Positions 17,021-24,750 of a DNA stretch of 64,000 bases are shown here, in pieces; position 1 is the stretch's first letter; each line of letters starts with the position of its first letter. Both the position numbers and the translations under genes were made by a program. The DNA comes from Lachnospiraceae bacterium (lineage in GTDB: Bacteria > Bacillota > Clostridia > Lachnospirales > Lachnospiraceae), in contig SVFT01000005.1 in assembly GCA_015056735.1 (NCBI GenBank), positions 116,836 to 180,835 on the forward strand, given 5' to 3'. A model generated the notes under the pieces. That model did not search any database and was not told the origin of the DNA. It saw only the letters and a list, made by a program, of their open reading frames with translations.

Positions 17021-17788
17021 TCATTCCTTCCGGTACAGCCAGATCCACCCGATCACGCAAAGATACACGACCGACAGGATCACGTAAAACAGGATCCCGA
17101 CCTGCAGGAAGCAGTAAAGGAAGTTGAAGCAGAAATGGATCACAATGCCGTAGAGCAGGTTGTCATGCTCTTCCATAAAAAGATTGATGACAAAACACAG
17201 CCCCGTCATGACGATCACATTAGATAAGATGTAGGGGATCATCTGCACGCCTGTAAAGTCAGAATCGACAAACCACAGGATCGCATGCCAGAAAGCCCAG
17301 ATGATACCCTGGATCAGGGAGGCTGTGAAGAACGAATACTTTCCGTTTAAGTACGGACGCAGGTACCCGCGCCAGCCCGACTCTTCGCCCGTCGGCCCCG
17401 TTGTAACGGCAAAAAGGAAAGAGGCCCAGAACGGATCATTTCCAAGATTCCAATAGGAAGCAAAATCGTTTCCTTCCAGCATTGAGAGCATGTAGACCGA
17501 AAAAAGCGTCGCGGCGATCGTAATCAACGCGGCGATCGATAAGGAAAGCACTGTGACCTTGCCCGAGAATGCCTTTCTGTAAAAATCACGGATCGTCATA
17601 TCCGGGCAGAAGTACCGAAACCCTGCCAGCAGGCAGATCGTCGGCGCCCAGGCACATATATTGGAAAGGATCCGCATCACAACGGGCGATGCATGCAGGA
17701 TCATGCTTGCGCCGCCGCAAAGAAACAGAACCATAAACCAGAAAACCAGATAACTTGAAACAACATATCGTCTGACTGTTCTATCCAT
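17021..17788 (-). CDS. CPBP-family intramembrane metalloprotease
   Basis: About 255 residues and seven or eight hydrophobic segments. The CPBP motif 1 is TTGPTGEESGWRGYL (EExxxR), motif 2 is IIWAFWHAILW (FxxxH-like), and motif 3 is in the later helix (NVIVMTGLCFVIN). Bacterial CPBP proteases cut within membranes and several act in peptide maturation or bacteriocin self-immunity. Start is ATG 17788 or 17791 just after GGAGG. The ribosome site lies about ten bases behind a terminator hairpin (17806-17831), so expression needs read-through. It follows a Cys-rich small protein and an AgrC/LytTR two-component system. Confidence 0.85.
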   Translation of the reverse strand: MDRTVRRYVVSSYLVFWFMVLFLCGGASMILHASPVVMRILSNICAWAPTICLLAGFRYFCPDMTIRDFYRKAFSGKVTVLSLSIAALITIAATLFSVYMLSMLEGNDFASYWNLGNDPFWASFLFAVTTGPTGEESGWRGYLRPYLNGKYSFFTASLIQGIIWAFWHAILWFVDSDFTGVQMIPYILSNVIVMTGLCFVINLFMEEHDNLLYGIVIHFCFNFLYCFLQVGILFYVILSVVYLCVIGWIWLYRKE

Positions 17789-17805
17789 CATTCCTCCAAA
17801 CCCGC

Positions 17806-17831
17806 AAAAAGAAGCCGACAGCATCGGCTTC
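17806..17831 (-). terminator. Terminator/attenuator between Cys-rich protein and CPBP gene
   Basis: Stem GAAGCCGA/TCGGCTTC (17811-17818, 17824-17831), five-base loop, then TTTTT on the minus strand (17806-17810). It begins two bases past the stop of the Cys-rich gene and ends about ten bases before the GGAGG of the CPBP gene. Confidence 0.8.
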
Positions 17832-17832
17832 T

Positions 17833-18039
17833 CTATTCGATCACATTCTTAGGCCATTCGCAGATCCCTACTTCAAGAGACCGCTCCGCTTTTAAATGAA
17901 AGTCGGCATGCCGGCAATACCAGCATCCGCGAAGACTCGGGATCGCATCTTCGCGCGGCGCATACGCGGGGCAAATATCCCCCGGCCACACACTTCCTTC
18001 TCTTTTCGGAACATCATACACGGTTGCATGTTCTAGCAT
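17833..18039 (-). CDS. Cys-rich small protein of unknown function
   Basis: 68 residues, not recognised. Four cysteines lie in DICPAYAPREDAIPSLRGC, WYCRHADFHL and VGICEWPKN, a spacing that could bind one metal ion. There is no signal peptide or membrane segment. GGGAAGG lies just before the ATG. It sits between the histidine kinase gene and the CPBP protease, has its own terminator, and its upstream gap carries a direct repeat with a 21-base period (18112-18142) that looks like a LytTR operator. A role in the two-component output is inferred only from position. Confidence 0.65.
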   Translation of the reverse strand: MLEHATVYDVPKREGSVWPGDICPAYAPREDAIPSLRGCWYCRHADFHLKAERSLEVGICEWPKNVIE

Positions 18040-18111
18040 TGCCTTCCCTCTGTATCAAAACACCGTCGTTACGCCTTCACCATAGCAAAAATGTGACGGA
18101 AAAGATCCGCC

Positions 18112-18142
18112 ACACTGATTTTGAAATCTTTTACACTGATTT
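18112..18142 (-). promoter_or_regulatory. Candidate LytTR operator: direct repeat, 21-bp period
   Basis: The ten-base word ACACTGATTT occurs at 18112-18121 and again at 18133-18142 (minus: AAATCAGTGT twice). LytTR regulators such as AgrA bind two direct repeats with about 12 bases between, i.e. a 21-base period. A weak -10 TATGGT follows downstream on the minus strand, and no good -35 is visible, as expected for an activated promoter. The target would be the Cys-rich gene and CPBP gene. Confidence 0.5.
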
Positions 18143-18149
18143 AAAAGTA

Positions 18150-19781
18150 CTATCCGATCATCATGCGCACTTTAAACACATGCTCCTCCGCTATATAGCG
18201 GATCTCGCTGTCTGTCTCTCTGATAAAAGCGAGCACGCTCCTGGTTCCGACACCATGTCCCGCTTCCTCGGTGAAGGGATGACCTTCTTCGTCAAGCGGC
18301 ACCTTTTCGGCGCATGCATTTGCGATCTCTAAAAGGAGCTGATCCTTATACCTTGCCGTGATCTCGATAAAGCGCGATCCTTCCGGCACCTTTTCACACG
18401 CATGGATCGCATTTTCGATCAGGTTGCTGATCGTGATCGCAAGCTGCATCTCATTGACACCGGGATCAAACGGAATGTTCGCAGAAACGCGTACATCAAT
18501 GCCCTCGCGCCCGGCCACCGATACATAATGGGTGATCGCCGCGTTGATCGTTGCATTTTCACAATAGCGGACAGCAGTGCGCGGCTCCTGTTCCATGCGC
18601 TCCCGAAGACATTTTTTCGCTTCTTCTTCCTTTCCGTCTTCCATAAGAGAGAGAATGAGCGCCTCAAAATGGCGCCTGTCATGACGCATGGCCCGGTCCC
18701 GGCTGACAAGCTCTTCCGTTGCAAGAAGCCTTTCTTTCATGCTCTTTGCAGCCATTTCCAGGATATCCGCATCCGCTTTTAATCGGTACTCGTTCTGCTT
18801 GAGCTCGGTCGTATCGACCAGAGAAAAGATGCTGCCGAAGTTCTCTCCGTGGTCGATCAGCGCACTTTCTTCGGGCCGATAGATCCGGCCGGCATATTCG
18901 ATCGTATCGCCTTCTGCGATCAGGCTTCTGATCCTTTCGATCACACGCTGCGGATCAACAGACAGATCGGGAAAAAGTGTGTTTGCCGGCTTATTGTAAT
19001 ACTGCACCCTGTCATCACGATCGACTGCAATGATCCCTTCGGAAAGTCTGTCGATCATGTATTCCCGTGTCACATCAATGATGTCCAGAAGGTTGTATCG
19101 AAAGATCACGATATACATAAAGACCGTCAGAATGACGTGCCCCAGGATCGAGATATCAAATACCTGCGTGATCGCAAATGCCCCCGTGATCTGGGAGACA
19201 AACAGAAAGATCTCCACCGTATACGCGATCAGGATGATCCGGATACGATGTCTTGCGATGCGGTCCTTTTCTCTTCTCAGTTCCAGGATCAGAAGCGTAT
19301 ATGCAGCAAGAGCGAGTATGAGCTGCAGACCCATAAAAAGGGTATGCGCGATCCCATCCTCATGAATGAGCGTCGGAAAGAGGCCGTCCTCTCGGAATGA
19401 CCAGTTTACATAATATAGTCTATGTTTTTCCAAAGTGGCGATCAGGATATAGAATGCGATATGAACGAAAAAAAGAATGCTCTCCGGGACAACATATACA
19501 TGGCGCCGGCAGAGTCTGACCGTAAACATCAAAAGGGACAGCGCGATGAACACGCGCCCCGCATAGGAAAAGCTGAGCGCTGTCATCCATGCTTCCTCGC
19601 TCTTTGCCTGCAGTTCCATGACATAACCCACATTATTGACAAGGATCGCAATGCAGTTGAAAAGGAGACAGTTATGAAGCGGTGTCTTCAATTTAAAAAA
19701 AATCAGCCATGCTTCCACGAACATGCCGATCACGCTGCCATACATCAGCGCAAGCAAAAGATCATGCCAGTTGATAGCCAT
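18150..19781 (-). CDS. Sensor histidine kinase (7TM-PAS-GHKL, AgrC/CitA-like)
   Basis: 543 residues. Seven hydrophobic helices (about 1-230), a PAS-like domain (LSEGIIAVDRDDRVQYYN, about 245-330), then a coiled dimerisation helix with the phospho-acceptor region MRHDRRHFEAL (His367) in the RHD context of GHKL kinases. The ATPase has the N box in ITISNLIENAIHACEK and a G box GHGVGTRSVL. It would phosphorylate the LytTR regulator encoded 21 bases upstream. The signal is unknown; the pattern (membrane sensor, LytTR partner, neighbouring CPBP protease) resembles peptide-sensing loci. Confidence 0.9.
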   Translation of the reverse strand: MAINWHDLLLALMYGSVIGMFVEAWLIFFKLKTPLHNCLLFNCIAILVNNVGYVMELQAKSEEAWMTALSFSYAGRVFIALSLLMFTVRLCRRHVYVVPESILFFVHIAFYILIATLEKHRLYYVNWSFREDGLFPTLIHEDGIAHTLFMGLQLILALAAYTLLILELRREKDRIARHRIRIILIAYTVEIFLFVSQITGAFAITQVFDISILGHVILTVFMYIVIFRYNLLDIIDVTREYMIDRLSEGIIAVDRDDRVQYYNKPANTLFPDLSVDPQRVIERIRSLIAEGDTIEYAGRIYRPEESALIDHGENFGSIFSLVDTTELKQNEYRLKADADILEMAAKSMKERLLATEELVSRDRAMRHDRRHFEALILSLMEDGKEEEAKKCLRERMEQEPRTAVRYCENATINAAITHYVSVAGREGIDVRVSANIPFDPGVNEMQLAITISNLIENAIHACEKVPEGSRFIEITARYKDQLLLEIANACAEKVPLDEEGHPFTEEAGHGVGTRSVLAFIRETDSEIRYIAEEHVFKVRMMIG

Positions 19782-19802
19782 ACGTTCACTCCGTTTCTGC
19801 CT

Positions 19803-20522
19803 TTACAGCCGGTAATCCATATATCTGTCCAATACTTCCGAATACCTGCCGCGGGAGACAGGGATCACTTCATCATTACGGAGCGTGATCTCCGTCTTGG
19901 TCAGCTTGTCGATCGCGCCCACATTAACGGTCACCGATTCATGGCAGCGTATAAAATCGGGGCCGGGATCGTTTTCTTCCATGTATTCTGCGAACCCTAT
20001 ACGAAGCGTCGGCGTTGAGATCACTTTTCCCGAAAGCATATGATAGGAAACGACATGATTGCGATAGTCGATGTACATGATCTCATGGATCCGGAGCGTG
20101 CAAAAGCCTCCCTTGATCCTGACGCCGATCGATCTGTCATCGTCCGTCCTGACTTTGGAAACAGCAAGATCGAGTGTAGCAAAAAGCTTATCGTGATCCA
20201 CGGGCTTTAAGAGATAGTTGATGGGATTGACGTCAAAAGACTCGAGCGCATAGGAACTCTCTGATGTGCAGAAGATTACCTGCGCATCCGGCTGATCCCA
20301 GCGAAGTTCTCTGGCCGCCTGAATGCCGGTCAGCATCGGCATCACGATATCCAGCAGATAGATATGCGGACGGTATTCCCTGCATGCCTCGATCATCGCA
20401 TCGGGATGGTCAAATGTACGGATCTCGGCCTCCTGTCCGTGGGCGTCAAAGTACTCCCGCACATAGCCGAGTATCCTTTCACAGTCTTTTCTTTCGTCAT
20501 CACAGATCGCGATCCGAAACAT
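19803..20522 (-). CDS. LytTR-family response regulator
   Basis: 239 residues from ATG 20522. The receiver domain shows FRIAICDDERKD at the start, the phospho-acceptor in IYLLDIVMPMLTG and conserved CTSESSYAL and NYLLKPVD. The C-terminal LytTR DNA-binding domain runs from about 135 (VRIKGGFCTLRIHEIMYID) and ends in VNVGAIDKLTKTEITLRN. It binds pairs of direct repeats; a fitting 21-base-period repeat lies at 18112-18142. The gene comes first in an operon with the sensor kinase (20-base gap) and has a clear promoter (20565-20592). The GGTGGATTTTGTG site supports ATG 20522 rather than 20534. Confidence 0.92.
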   Translation of the reverse strand: MFRIAICDDERKDCERILGYVREYFDAHGQEAEIRTFDHPDAMIEACREYRPHIYLLDIVMPMLTGIQAARELRWDQPDAQVIFCTSESSYALESFDVNPINYLLKPVDHDKLFATLDLAVSKVRTDDDRSIGVRIKGGFCTLRIHEIMYIDYRNHVVSYHMLSGKVISTPTLRIGFAEYMEENDPGPDFIRCHESVTVNVGAIDKLTKTEITLRNDEVIPVSRGRYSEVLDRYMDYRL

Positions 20523-20564
20523 CACAAAATCCACCCTTTACGTTCATAATGAGTACTGTACAAC

Positions 20565-20592
20565 ATTATAGCAGTAGCAGACCTTTTTTCAA
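20565..20592 (-). promoter_or_regulatory. Promoter of the two-component operon
   Basis: Minus-strand TTGAAA (20587-20592), 16-base spacer, TGC-TATAAT (20565-20570), about 45 bases upstream of the response-regulator start. Confidence 0.7.
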
Positions 20593-20603
20593 GAATCTGT
20601 TCA

Positions 20604-20633
20604 TTTACGATACCGTTCACTGAATGGTATACT
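20604..20633 (+). promoter_or_regulatory. Promoter of the diguanylate cyclase with overlapping palindrome
   Basis: TTTACG (20604-20609), 18-base spacer, TATACT (20628-20633). The near-perfect inverted repeat ATACCGTTCA-C-TGAATGGTAT (20610-20630, one mismatch) overlaps the -10 and could be an operator for a repressor. It faces away from the two-component promoter. Confidence 0.5.
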
Positions 20634-20666
20634 AAGAGAAAAAGAATTGTACTGACTTGTCGCTGC

Positions 20667-21845
20667 ATGACGTACTTTTTTCCTTACCATGCGAGTGAGG
20701 AGGACATTTTGTATATCGCTTTTGCCGGTTCAAATAATTTGTGTATCATTTTTACGCTGATCATCCTGATCGGTGCAACCGTGAGTTCGAGGAAACACAG
20801 AGATCTGTCAACAAAGCTGTTTATTGCGTTATGCTCCGTCGAACTGTTTGCTCTGGTAAACAACCTGTTTTGGTATACATATGAGGGCAAGCTTCGCAGT
20901 GTTGCGCTGCTTACGTACCTGAAACTGATGACATATGTCATGATCGATGTCATCCTGATCGTTTTTGCCCTGTATGCATTTTCGTTTGTCAGCAGGAAGA
21001 AGCGTGTACATCCGGTATTGTACGGTGTCACGATCGCGGTTGCGGTTATTGATATCCTTCAACTGATCCATGGTACGATCACCGGAAAACTGTTTGTAGT
21101 CGTGGATTATCATTGTGTGACGGGTGCTTTGAGCAATGAAACGGCAAAGTTTCCGACGATCTATTATATCTGGCTCTACGCGACACTTTTTTATTATCGG
21201 AAATATATGAGCAAACGGCAGATCATTGCGATATCCAGTTATCTGCTTATTCCGCTTTTGGACGCGATCATGCGAGTTCTCTATCCGGTAAGGAACATCT
21301 CATACGTATGGGCCGCGGTCTGCCTGCAGATCATTTACGCGATCGAACAGTCTCATGTGATCTATACGGCACAGATACGCGAAAAGATCTTAAAAGAGGC
21401 ATCTCATACGGATCCTTTAACAGGCCTGAAGAACAGACGATCGTTTGATGAGACTCTCCGCTCCCCGGAAATGGGTGTTCCGTCCGGCGTTATCTTTTGC
21501 GATATCAATTCGCTGAAGTATGAGAACGACAATTTCGGACACAGCGCAGGCGATGCGTTGATTAGTCGATTTGCGGACATTCTGTGCAGCGCGATCACGG
21601 ACGGAGAGGTCTTCAGGATCAGCGGGGATGAATTCGTCGTCCTGTTCTACAAAGTAGGCGATCATACTTTCAATAAGCAGGTCCGGGATCTTTCCGATAA
21701 GATCAATGCACATAACAGGATCGCTTCGATCGGATATGTCTGCGGCGGAGAGGATGCTTTTGACATGGTGGGGCAGGCAGAACAGGCAATGTATGCCGAT
21801 AAGGAAAGATACTACAGAGAAACCGGCAAGGACAGGCGGACCTGA
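20667..21845 (+). CDS. Membrane diguanylate cyclase (GGDEF protein)
   Basis: Up to 392 residues. Six or so membrane helices in the N-terminal ~230 residues are followed by a GGDEF domain: DPLTGLKNRRSFDE, IFCDINSLKYENDNFGHSAGD, then the active site RISGDEFVVLF. Here the signature is SGDEF, still compatible with cyclase activity (Ser at the first Gly). The domain makes c-di-GMP from two GTP. No inhibitory RxxD is obvious. ATG 20667 has no ribosome site; the in-frame TTG at 20709 has GAGGAGG five bases upstream and would shorten the N-terminus by 14 residues (start MYIAFAGSN-). I regard the TTG as at least equally likely. The gene is divergent from the two-component operon. Confidence 0.85.
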   Translation: MTYFFPYHASEEDILYIAFAGSNNLCIIFTLIILIGATVSSRKHRDLSTKLFIALCSVELFALVNNLFWYTYEGKLRSVALLTYLKLMTYVMIDVILIVFALYAFSFVSRKKRVHPVLYGVTIAVAVIDILQLIHGTITGKLFVVVDYHCVTGALSNETAKFPTIYYIWLYATLFYYRKYMSKRQIIAISSYLLIPLLDAIMRVLYPVRNISYVWAAVCLQIIYAIEQSHVIYTAQIREKILKEASHTDPLTGLKNRRSFDETLRSPEMGVPSGVIFCDINSLKYENDNFGHSAGDALISRFADILCSAITDGEVFRISGDEFVVLFYKVGDHTFNKQVRDLSDKINAHNRIASIGYVCGGEDAFDMVGQAEQAMYADKERYYRETGKDRRT

Positions 21846-21865
21846 TCGGTCTGTGCGGAATACAA

Positions 21866-21890
21866 AAGGCGGAAGGAAACCTTCCGCCTT
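21866..21890. terminator. Bidirectional terminator between diguanylate cyclase and dapL
   Basis: An 11-bp perfect stem AAGGCGGAAGG / CCTTCCGCCTT with a three-base loop. On the minus strand TTTT follows, ending dapL; on the plus strand the run is weaker. Confidence 0.8.
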
Positions 21891-21893
21891 CAC

Positions 21894-23111
21894 TTATGCC
21901 AGTTCTTTGATCCGTTCTACCGCTTCAATCGTCTTCTCTCTGTTTCCGAATGCCGTCAGGCGAAAATAGTGCTCGCCGTGCGGTCCGAATCCGGAACCCG
22001 GCGTGCCGACTACATTCGCTTTCGTAAGAAGATGATCGAAGAATTCCCAGCTTGTCATGCTGCCGGGTGTCTTAAGCCAGATATACGGCGCGTTCACGCC
22101 GCCGGATACTTCGAAGCCTGCTTCTTTTAAACCATCCTTAATGATCTTGGCATTGCCCATATACCATGCAATCTGCTCTTCGATCTCCTTGCGTCCCTGC
22201 ACGGAATAGACCGCCTCTCCTGCGCGCTGTACGATGTACGGTGCACCGTTAAACTTGGTGCCGTGGCGTCTCGCCCAGAGCCCGTAAAGGGCCGTGTCTT
22301 CTACTTTAAGGTCCTTAGGAACGACCGTATAGCCAAGGCGCAGTCCCGTAAAGCCTGCCGTCTTGGAAAAAGATCTGCACTCGATCGCGCAGGTTCTTGC
22401 ACCATCGCATTCATAGATGCTGTGCGGCACATCCGCCTCCGAGATGTATGCTTCATAAGCGGAGTCGTACAGGATCACGGAACCGTTCTTATTGGCATAG
22501 TCAACCCACTCCTGAAGCTGTGCTTTATTCATCACGGCGCCGGTCGGATTATTGGGAAAGCACAGATAGATCATATCCGGTACCTGCTTCGGAAGCTCCG
22601 GAGCGAAACCGTTTGCTGCATCGCACGGCATGTAGATCACACCGTTAAAACGCTGTCTGTCCGCATCATATGCACCCGTTCTGCCTGCCATCACGTTGGA
22701 ATCCACATAGACCGGATAGACCGGGTCGCAGACTGCGATCACATTGTTAGTGCTGAAGATCTCCTGGATGTTGCCGCAGTCACTCTTCGCACCATCCGAT
22801 ACAAAGATCTCATCCGGCTCGATCGCGCAGCCGCGCGCCTTATAATCATACTCGGAGATCGCTTTTCGAAGGAACTCGTATCCAAGATCCGGCGCATAGC
22901 CTTTAAAGGTCTCCTCCTGCCCCATCTCATCGACCGCACCGTGCAGTACTTTGATGATCGAAGGTGCGATCGGCTGCGTGACATCACCGATCCCTAAACG
23001 GATCACCTGCTTGTCCGGATTCTGCGCTTCAAACTCCTTCACCTTTTTTCCGATCGTTGAGAAAAGGTAGCTTCCCGGAAGTTTTAAGTAATTGTCATTA
23101 ATTTTTGCCAT
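21894..23111 (-). CDS. dapL: LL-diaminopimelate aminotransferase
   Basis: 405 residues from ATG 23111 ([20 protein letters not shown]), the characteristic DapL start. The family features are [47 protein letters not shown] and the PLP lysine in [20 protein letters not shown]. DapL converts tetrahydrodipicolinate directly to LL-diaminopimelate using glutamate, for lysine and peptidoglycan. GAGGA eight bases upstream fits the start. The gene follows gltD on the same strand across a 154-base hairpin-rich gap (23112-23265) and ends in a strong terminator. Confidence 0.95.
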   Translation of the reverse strand: MAKINDNYLKLPGSYLFSTIGKKVKEFEAQNPDKQVIRLGIGDVTQPIAPSIIKVLHGAVDEMGQEETFKGYAPDLGYEFLRKAISEYDYKARGCAIEPDEIFVSDGAKSDCGNIQEIFSTNNVIAVCDPVYPVYVDSNVMAGRTGAYDADRQRFNGVIYMPCDAANGFAPELPKQVPDMIYLCFPNNPTGAVMNKAQLQEWVDYANKNGSVILYDSAYEAYISEADVPHSIYECDGARTCAIECRSFSKTAGFTGLRLGYTVVPKDLKVEDTALYGLWARRHGTKFNGAPYIVQRAGEAVYSVQGRKEIEEQIAWYMGNAKIIKDGLKEAGFEVSGGVNAPYIWLKTPGSMTSWEFFDHLLTKANVVGTPGSGFGPHGEHYFRLTAFGNREKTIEAVERIKELA

Positions 23112-23265
23112 GTCGGTCTTCCTCAATTTCTTACTTAATTAATATACCATTGGATAAGGAAACGCTGTCATAGCGTTTCCTTCGCGAAATTCGCAGCGCG
23201 TATGCGCTTTCCTCTGCGAATTTCTGCGATTCCGCCGGAGGCATCTAATCTATGAGAAGTCATTC
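23112..23265. repeat. Hairpin-rich intergenic element between gltD and dapL
   Basis: Contains three stacked structures: a 14-bp stem CTAATCTATGAGAA/TTCTCATAGATTAG (23245-23276, covers the gltD stop), a nested hairpin built from CGCGAAATTCGCAG and CTGCGAATTTCTGCG (about 23184-23235), and an 11-bp stem AAGGAAACGCT/AGCGTTTCCTT (23156-23182). About 36 bases (23158-23193) recur in opposite orientation at 30813-30847. Function unknown; could be a structured RNA element or terminator array. Confidence 0.7.
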
Positions 23266-24750
23266 TCATAGATTAGTATAGCCCATCAGCGCTTCATCCA
23301 CTTCTTTTGCTGCGGCGCGTCCCTCCGCGATCGCGCGGACCACGAGCGACTGCCCCAGATGCATATCGCCTGCCGCATAGATCCTTTCCCCGGAGGTTGC
23401 AAAACGCTGCGGCGCAGTCTTGACATTCGTACGTGCATCGCGTTCCACACCGAAATCGTCCGTTACATACTGCTCGCTTCCAAGAAAGCCCGCCGCGATG
23501 AGAACAAGCCCCGCAGGCACCCTTTTCTCAGAGCCTTCCACGGGCACCATGTTCATCCTGCCGGTCTTCTCATCTTTCTTCGCTTCAAGGCTGACAAGAA
23601 CAACTCCTTTTAAATTGCCCTTCTTATCCTTTACGAATTCCCTGACCGTCGTCTGATAGATACGAGGATCATGACCGAATTTCCGGATCGCCTCTTCCTG
23701 GCCGTAATCGACCTTCAGAATGCGCGGCCATTCGGGCCACGGATTCGACGGAAGTCTTGTTTCGGACGGCTCAGGCATCATCTCAAGCTGCGTAACGCTC
23801 TTTGCCCCAAGGCGGATACAGGTCCCGACACAGTCATTGCCGGTATCGCCGCCGCCGATGATGATCACGTCCTTATCCTTTGCAAGGTCGGTTGGAACAT
23901 CGGTAAAATCGCTGTCCAGGAGGCGCTTCGTTACTTCCGATAAGAAATCGACCGCAAAGCGGATCCCTTCTGCGTCTCTCCCGGGTGCATTGATATCCCG
24001 CGGATTGGAAGCGCCGCATGCCAGTATAACTGCATCATACTCCTTTTTCAGATCGTCTGCGTGCAAATCTTTCCCAATATCGGTATTTGTGACAAAACGG
24101 ATGCCGGCCTCTTCCATGAGCCGCACTCTTCTGTCGATCAGCGACTTATCAAGTTTCATGTTCGGGATGCCGTAGCGAAGGAGGCCGCCGATACGGTCTT
24201 TGCGCTCAAACACGGTCACAAGATGTCCCCGCTTATTCAGAAGCTGTGCTGCCGCAAGCCCGGAAGGACCGCTGCCGACAACGGCTACTTTCTTGCCGGT
24301 CCGGACAGCCGGTGTCTCCTCCTTTACAAGGCCGTGCTCGTATGCGTATTCAATGACCGCCTTTTCGTTTTCTTTCGTGCCGACGGGCTTCCCCGCAAGG
24401 CCGCAGGTACATGCCGCCTCGCAAAGTGCGGGGCAGACGCGGCTTGTAAACTCGGGAAAACTGTGCGTGATGGAGAGTCTTCTGTAGGCTTCAGCCATCC
24501 TGCCGCGGTACACAAGATCGTTTAATTCCGGAACAAGATTGTGGAGCGGGCATCCGGACATCATCCCTGCGATCATCATCCCGGCCTGACAGAACGGAAT
24601 GCCGCAGTCCATGCATCTTGCCGCCTGTTTCCGCTGCTCTTCAAAATCAAGACTTCCATGGAACTCCATGAAATCCTTGATGCGTTCATCCTCGGATCTG
24701 ACAGGTCCGTCAGTTCTTTCATATTCCAAAAATCCTGTTGTCTTGCCCAT
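23266..24750 (-). CDS. gltD: Glutamate synthase small subunit (NADPH)
   Basis: 494 residues. The N-terminal cluster-binding region has AARCMDCGIPFCQ and SRVCPALCEAACTCG, ligating 4Fe-4S clusters. The FAD site is KVAVVGSGPSGLAAAQLLN, and the NADPH site IIIGGGDTGNDCVGTCIR. The C-terminal GLVLIAAGFLGSEQYV and AAGDMHLGQSLVVRAIAEGR complete a GltD/beta-type oxidoreductase. It passes NADPH electrons to GltB for glutamate formation from glutamine and 2-oxoglutarate. The start overlaps the gltB stop by one base (TAATG), so translation is coupled. Full family length; nothing missing. Confidence 0.96.
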   Translation of the reverse strand: MGKTTGFLEYERTDGPVRSEDERIKDFMEFHGSLDFEEQRKQAARCMDCGIPFCQAGMMIAGMMSGCPLHNLVPELNDLVYRGRMAEAYRRLSITHSFPEFTSRVCPALCEAACTCGLAGKPVGTKENEKAVIEYAYEHGLVKEETPAVRTGKKVAVVGSGPSGLAAAQLLNKRGHLVTVFERKDRIGGLLRYGIPNMKLDKSLIDRRVRLMEEAGIRFVTNTDIGKDLHADDLKKEYDAVILACGASNPRDINAPGRDAEGIRFAVDFLSEVTKRLLDSDFTDVPTDLAKDKDVIIIGGGDTGNDCVGTCIRLGAKSVTQLEMMPEPSETRLPSNPWPEWPRILKVDYGQEEAIRKFGHDPRIYQTTVREFVKDKKGNLKGVVLVSLEAKKDEKTGRMNMVPVEGSEKRVPAGLVLIAAGFLGSEQYVTDDFGVERDARTNVKTAPQRFATSGERIYAAGDMHLGQSLVVRAIAEGRAAAKEVDEALMGYTNL

